In this document: positions 62,536 to 64,000 of the stretch, piece after piece | Layout: every line of letters begins with the position of its first letter | Position numbering within the stretch: position 1 is the stretch's first letter | From: Lachnospiraceae bacterium | GTDB lineage: Bacteria; Bacillota; Clostridia; Lachnospirales; Lachnospiraceae | Assembly: GCA_015056915.1 (NCBI GenBank) | Contig: SVFK01000001.1 | Location: forward strand, 186,001-250,000 | Direction of reading: 5' to 3' | Length of the DNA stretch: 64,000 nucleotides | Translations under genes and position numbers: made by a program | Notes under the pieces: model-generated | Databases searched by the model: none | Told to the model about the DNA's origin: nothing | What the model saw: the letters and a program-made list of their open reading frames with translations, nothing else

Positions 62536-63414
62536 TTATTCTATGTTTTGAATCTGCTCACGAACCTTTTCTATTTCTGTTTTCAGTTCAATGGCACAAT
62601 TAGAAATCTCCAGATCATTGGCCTTGGATAAAATCGTATTAGCCTCACGATTCATTTCCTGAGCAATAAAATCAAGCTTACGTCCGATGCTACCGCCTTC
62701 CACGAGGGTCTTCTTGGTCGTTTCAATGTGACTACGCAAACGTACGATTTCCTCGTCAACACAGACCTTATCTGCAAAAATGGTAACCTCTGTCAGCAAC
62801 CTGCCTTCATCCACGTTCACATCTGCCAGCAAATCTTTGACCTTCTCTTCCAGCTTATTCTTGTATTCTGTGATAATTTCAGGAGAACGCTCAGAAATAA
62901 AATCTACCAGTTTAAGCATATTATCCAGCTTGTCAATCAAATCATCTCTCAAATGCTCGCCCTCTGTAATACGGGTCTGGACAAACATTTCAGATGCACC
63001 CTTGATAGCCTTCTGCAATTCCTTCCAAAGTTCCTCCTCATCCATGGTCTGTTCTTCCATGGTAAACACTTCCGGATATTTGGAGAGCGTAGACACCCTG
63101 ATGTCATCATCCAATCCGAAATCTGCAGCCATTTTCCTCAGGTAAGTTAAGTATTCCTCTGCCAGTTCCCTGTTATAACGCACAGTGGTATTATTTTCAG
63201 AGAAATCCTCATAGGTGATAAACATATCCACCTTACCGCGGGAAATATAATTCTTCAACTCACTACGGATAGCGGACTCAAAGAAGTTTAATTTCTTAGG
63301 CATCTTAATATTGACATCCAAATAACGATGATTGACAGATTTCATCTCTACTGTAAATTTTCTGTTATTCTCGGCAACCTCACATCTGCCAAAACCGGTC
63401 ATACTCTTTATCAT
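62536..63414 (-). CDS. yicC: YicC-family endoribonuclease-like protein
   Basis: 292 residues from the ATG at 63414, preceded by GGAGTGCTT. SMTGFGRCEVAENNRKFTVEMKSVNHRYLDVNIKMPKKL (about 4-42) is the YicC N-terminal signature; the C-terminal DUF1732 part contains GRKLDFIAQEMNREANTILSKAND. Relatives in E. coli (YicC) and Bacillus (YloC) act as RNases on small RNAs. First gene of the operon with remA, gmk and rpoZ. Confidence 0.95.
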   Translation of the reverse strand: MIKSMTGFGRCEVAENNRKFTVEMKSVNHRYLDVNIKMPKKLNFFESAIRSELKNYISRGKVDMFITYEDFSENNTTVRYNRELAEEYLTYLRKMAADFGLDDDIRVSTLSKYPEVFTMEEQTMDEEELWKELQKAIKGASEMFVQTRITEGEHLRDDLIDKLDNMLKLVDFISERSPEIITEYKNKLEEKVKDLLADVNVDEGRLLTEVTIFADKVCVDEEIVRLRSHIETTKKTLVEGGSIGRKLDFIAQEMNREANTILSKANDLEISNCAIELKTEIEKVREQIQNIE

Positions 63415-63465
63415 AAGCACTCCTATCCGGTATATGGATTTGTTTTTCACCACATACTTCATTTC

Positions 63466-63494
63466 ATTATAAAGTAAGTTTTTCCAAGCGTCAA
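63466..63494 (-). promoter_or_regulatory. yicC-remA-gmk-rpoZ operon promoter
   Basis: Minus strand: -35 TTGACG at 63494-63489, 17-bp spacer, -10 TATAAT at 63471-63466. Confidence 0.88.
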
Positions 63495-63568
63495 GGGTAG
63501 GGGGGCTGTTTTCCGCGATTTTTACCGGGGCAGGCATTTCGGAAATGAGTGGATTTATTCAAAAGGCT

Positions 63569-63577
63569 ATGCTATAC
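63569..63577 (+). promoter_or_regulatory. Extended -10 promoter of rqcH
   Basis: TGC followed by TATACT, about 30 bp before the rqcH start, in the context GCTATGCTATACT. No good -35. Confidence 0.55.
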
Positions 63578-63607
63578 TTTTGTTGGTGAAGAAAGCGAGG
63601 AATAATT

Positions 63608-64000
63608 ATGGCCTTTGATGGCGTTACCATAGCAAATGTAGTACAAGAAATGAATCAGGAATTAATCGGCGGCAGACTTTACAAAATTGCCCAACCGGAA
63701 AATGATGAGCTGTTGCTCACCATTAAAACCTCCAACGGACAGAAGCGTCTGTTTATCTCCGCCGGTGCTTCTCTGCCTTTGATTTATCTGACTAACACAA
63801 ATAAGCCCAGCCCCATGACTGCACCCAATTTCTGTATGCTGTTGCGCAAGCACCTGCAGAACGGTCGCATCGTGTCCATTACACAGCCCGGCTTGGAACG
63901 TATTATCCATATTGAAGTGGAACATTTGGATGAAATGGGGGATTTATGCCGCAAAACCCTTGTGGTAGAAATCATGGGCAAGCACAGCAATATTATTTTC
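63608..64000 (+). CDS. rqcH: RqcH / NFACT (FbpA) family protein, partial at right edge
   Basis: 131 residues are visible from the ATG at 63608 (upstream GCGAGGAA). MAFDGVTIANVVQEMNQELIGGRLYKIAQPENDELLLTI (about 1-39) and NFCMLLRKHLQNGRI are typical of the NFACT-N domain of RqcH/FbpA. Binds stalled 50S subunits and adds alanine tails to nascent chains so that ClpXP can destroy them. The rest lies outside the window. Divergent from yicC. Confidence 0.93.
   Translation, partial: MAFDGVTIANVVQEMNQELIGGRLYKIAQPENDELLLTIKTSNGQKRLFISAGASLPLIYLTNTNKPSPMTAPNFCMLLRKHLQNGRIVSITQPGLERIIHIEVEHLDEMGDLCRKTLVVEIMGKHSNIIF

Overview
The window looks like a chromosomal segment of a spore-forming, low-to-moderate GC Clostridia, most likely a Lachnospiraceae gut bacterium. 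Evidence: an alpha/beta-type small acid-soluble spore protein, SpoIIM and RemA; plant-glycan hydrolases of families GH43 and GH105 (one with a perfect cre box); classical sigma-A promoters and U-tailed terminators; and Firmicute housekeeping blocks (tig-clpP-clpX-engB, pyrH-frr-uppS-cdsA-dxr-rseP, yicC-remA-gmk-rpoZ). Nearly all genes are on the minus strand. Exceptions are a cold-shock gene, mntP, the spore-protein gene, a DAHP synthase gene and a partial rqcH at the right edge. I saw no tRNA, rRNA, CRISPR array, insertion sequence or prophage.

Layout, left to right. (1) 1-779: start of a MotA/TolQ/ExbB-type channel gene that leaves the window, then a 735-bp non-coding stretch with a near-perfect palindrome and repeated inverted motifs. 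(2) 1.5-4.7 kb: copper module csoR-copA, with two CsoR-type operators; copA is fused in frame to a CopZ-like domain that has its own ribosome-binding site. (3) 4.7-17.5 kb: a 3894-residue secreted beta-repeat protein with three internal ricin-type lectin repeats, plus a small membrane-anchored partner. (4) 17.6-26 kb: GH43 enzyme, membrane-anchored EIIA-like protein lacking both catalytic histidines, cold-shock gene with a hairpin leader, mntP, GH105 hydrolase, TraX/ABC-exporter operon under a 20-bp palindromic operator, and an atypical orphan response regulator. (5) 26-32.5 kb: truA, AI-2E-type transporter, engB, clpX, clpP, tig. (6) 32.5-38.7 kb: a fused permease-ATPase ABC importer with its binding protein, a spore protein, a PAS-GGDEF-EAL phosphodiesterase, and a Ser/Thr kinase beside a degenerate PP2C-like protein. 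(7) 38.9-46.6 kb: rseP to pyrH, then bactofilin, polysaccharide deacetylase and a KTSC protein. (8) 46.8-54 kb: secreted protein, ECF sigma/anti-sigma pair, DAHP synthase, XerD, SpoIIM, Nudix hydrolase, aminotransferase. (9) 54-63.6 kb: rny, recX, LexA-box-controlled recA, cinA, pgsA, rimO, rpoZ, gmk, remA, yicC, then divergent rqcH.

How the genes work together. Most of the window is core physiology: protein quality control (Tig, ClpXP, RseP, RqcH), envelope lipid and isoprenoid synthesis (Dxr, UppS, CdsA, PgsA), RNA turnover (Rny), DNA repair (RecA/RecX/CinA), and metal homeostasis (CsoR/CopA, MntP). The more unusual content is the giant lectin-bearing surface protein with its partner, and several degenerate signalling proteins: an EIIA fold without its histidines, a receiver without its lysine, a PP2C without its metal ligands and a GGDEF without its motif. 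Other unusual items are the CopA-CopZ fusion with an internal start and the one-chain ABC importer. Start sites were chosen by visible Shine-Dalgarno (SD) sequences; all functional names rest on motif recognition by eye, not on database searches.
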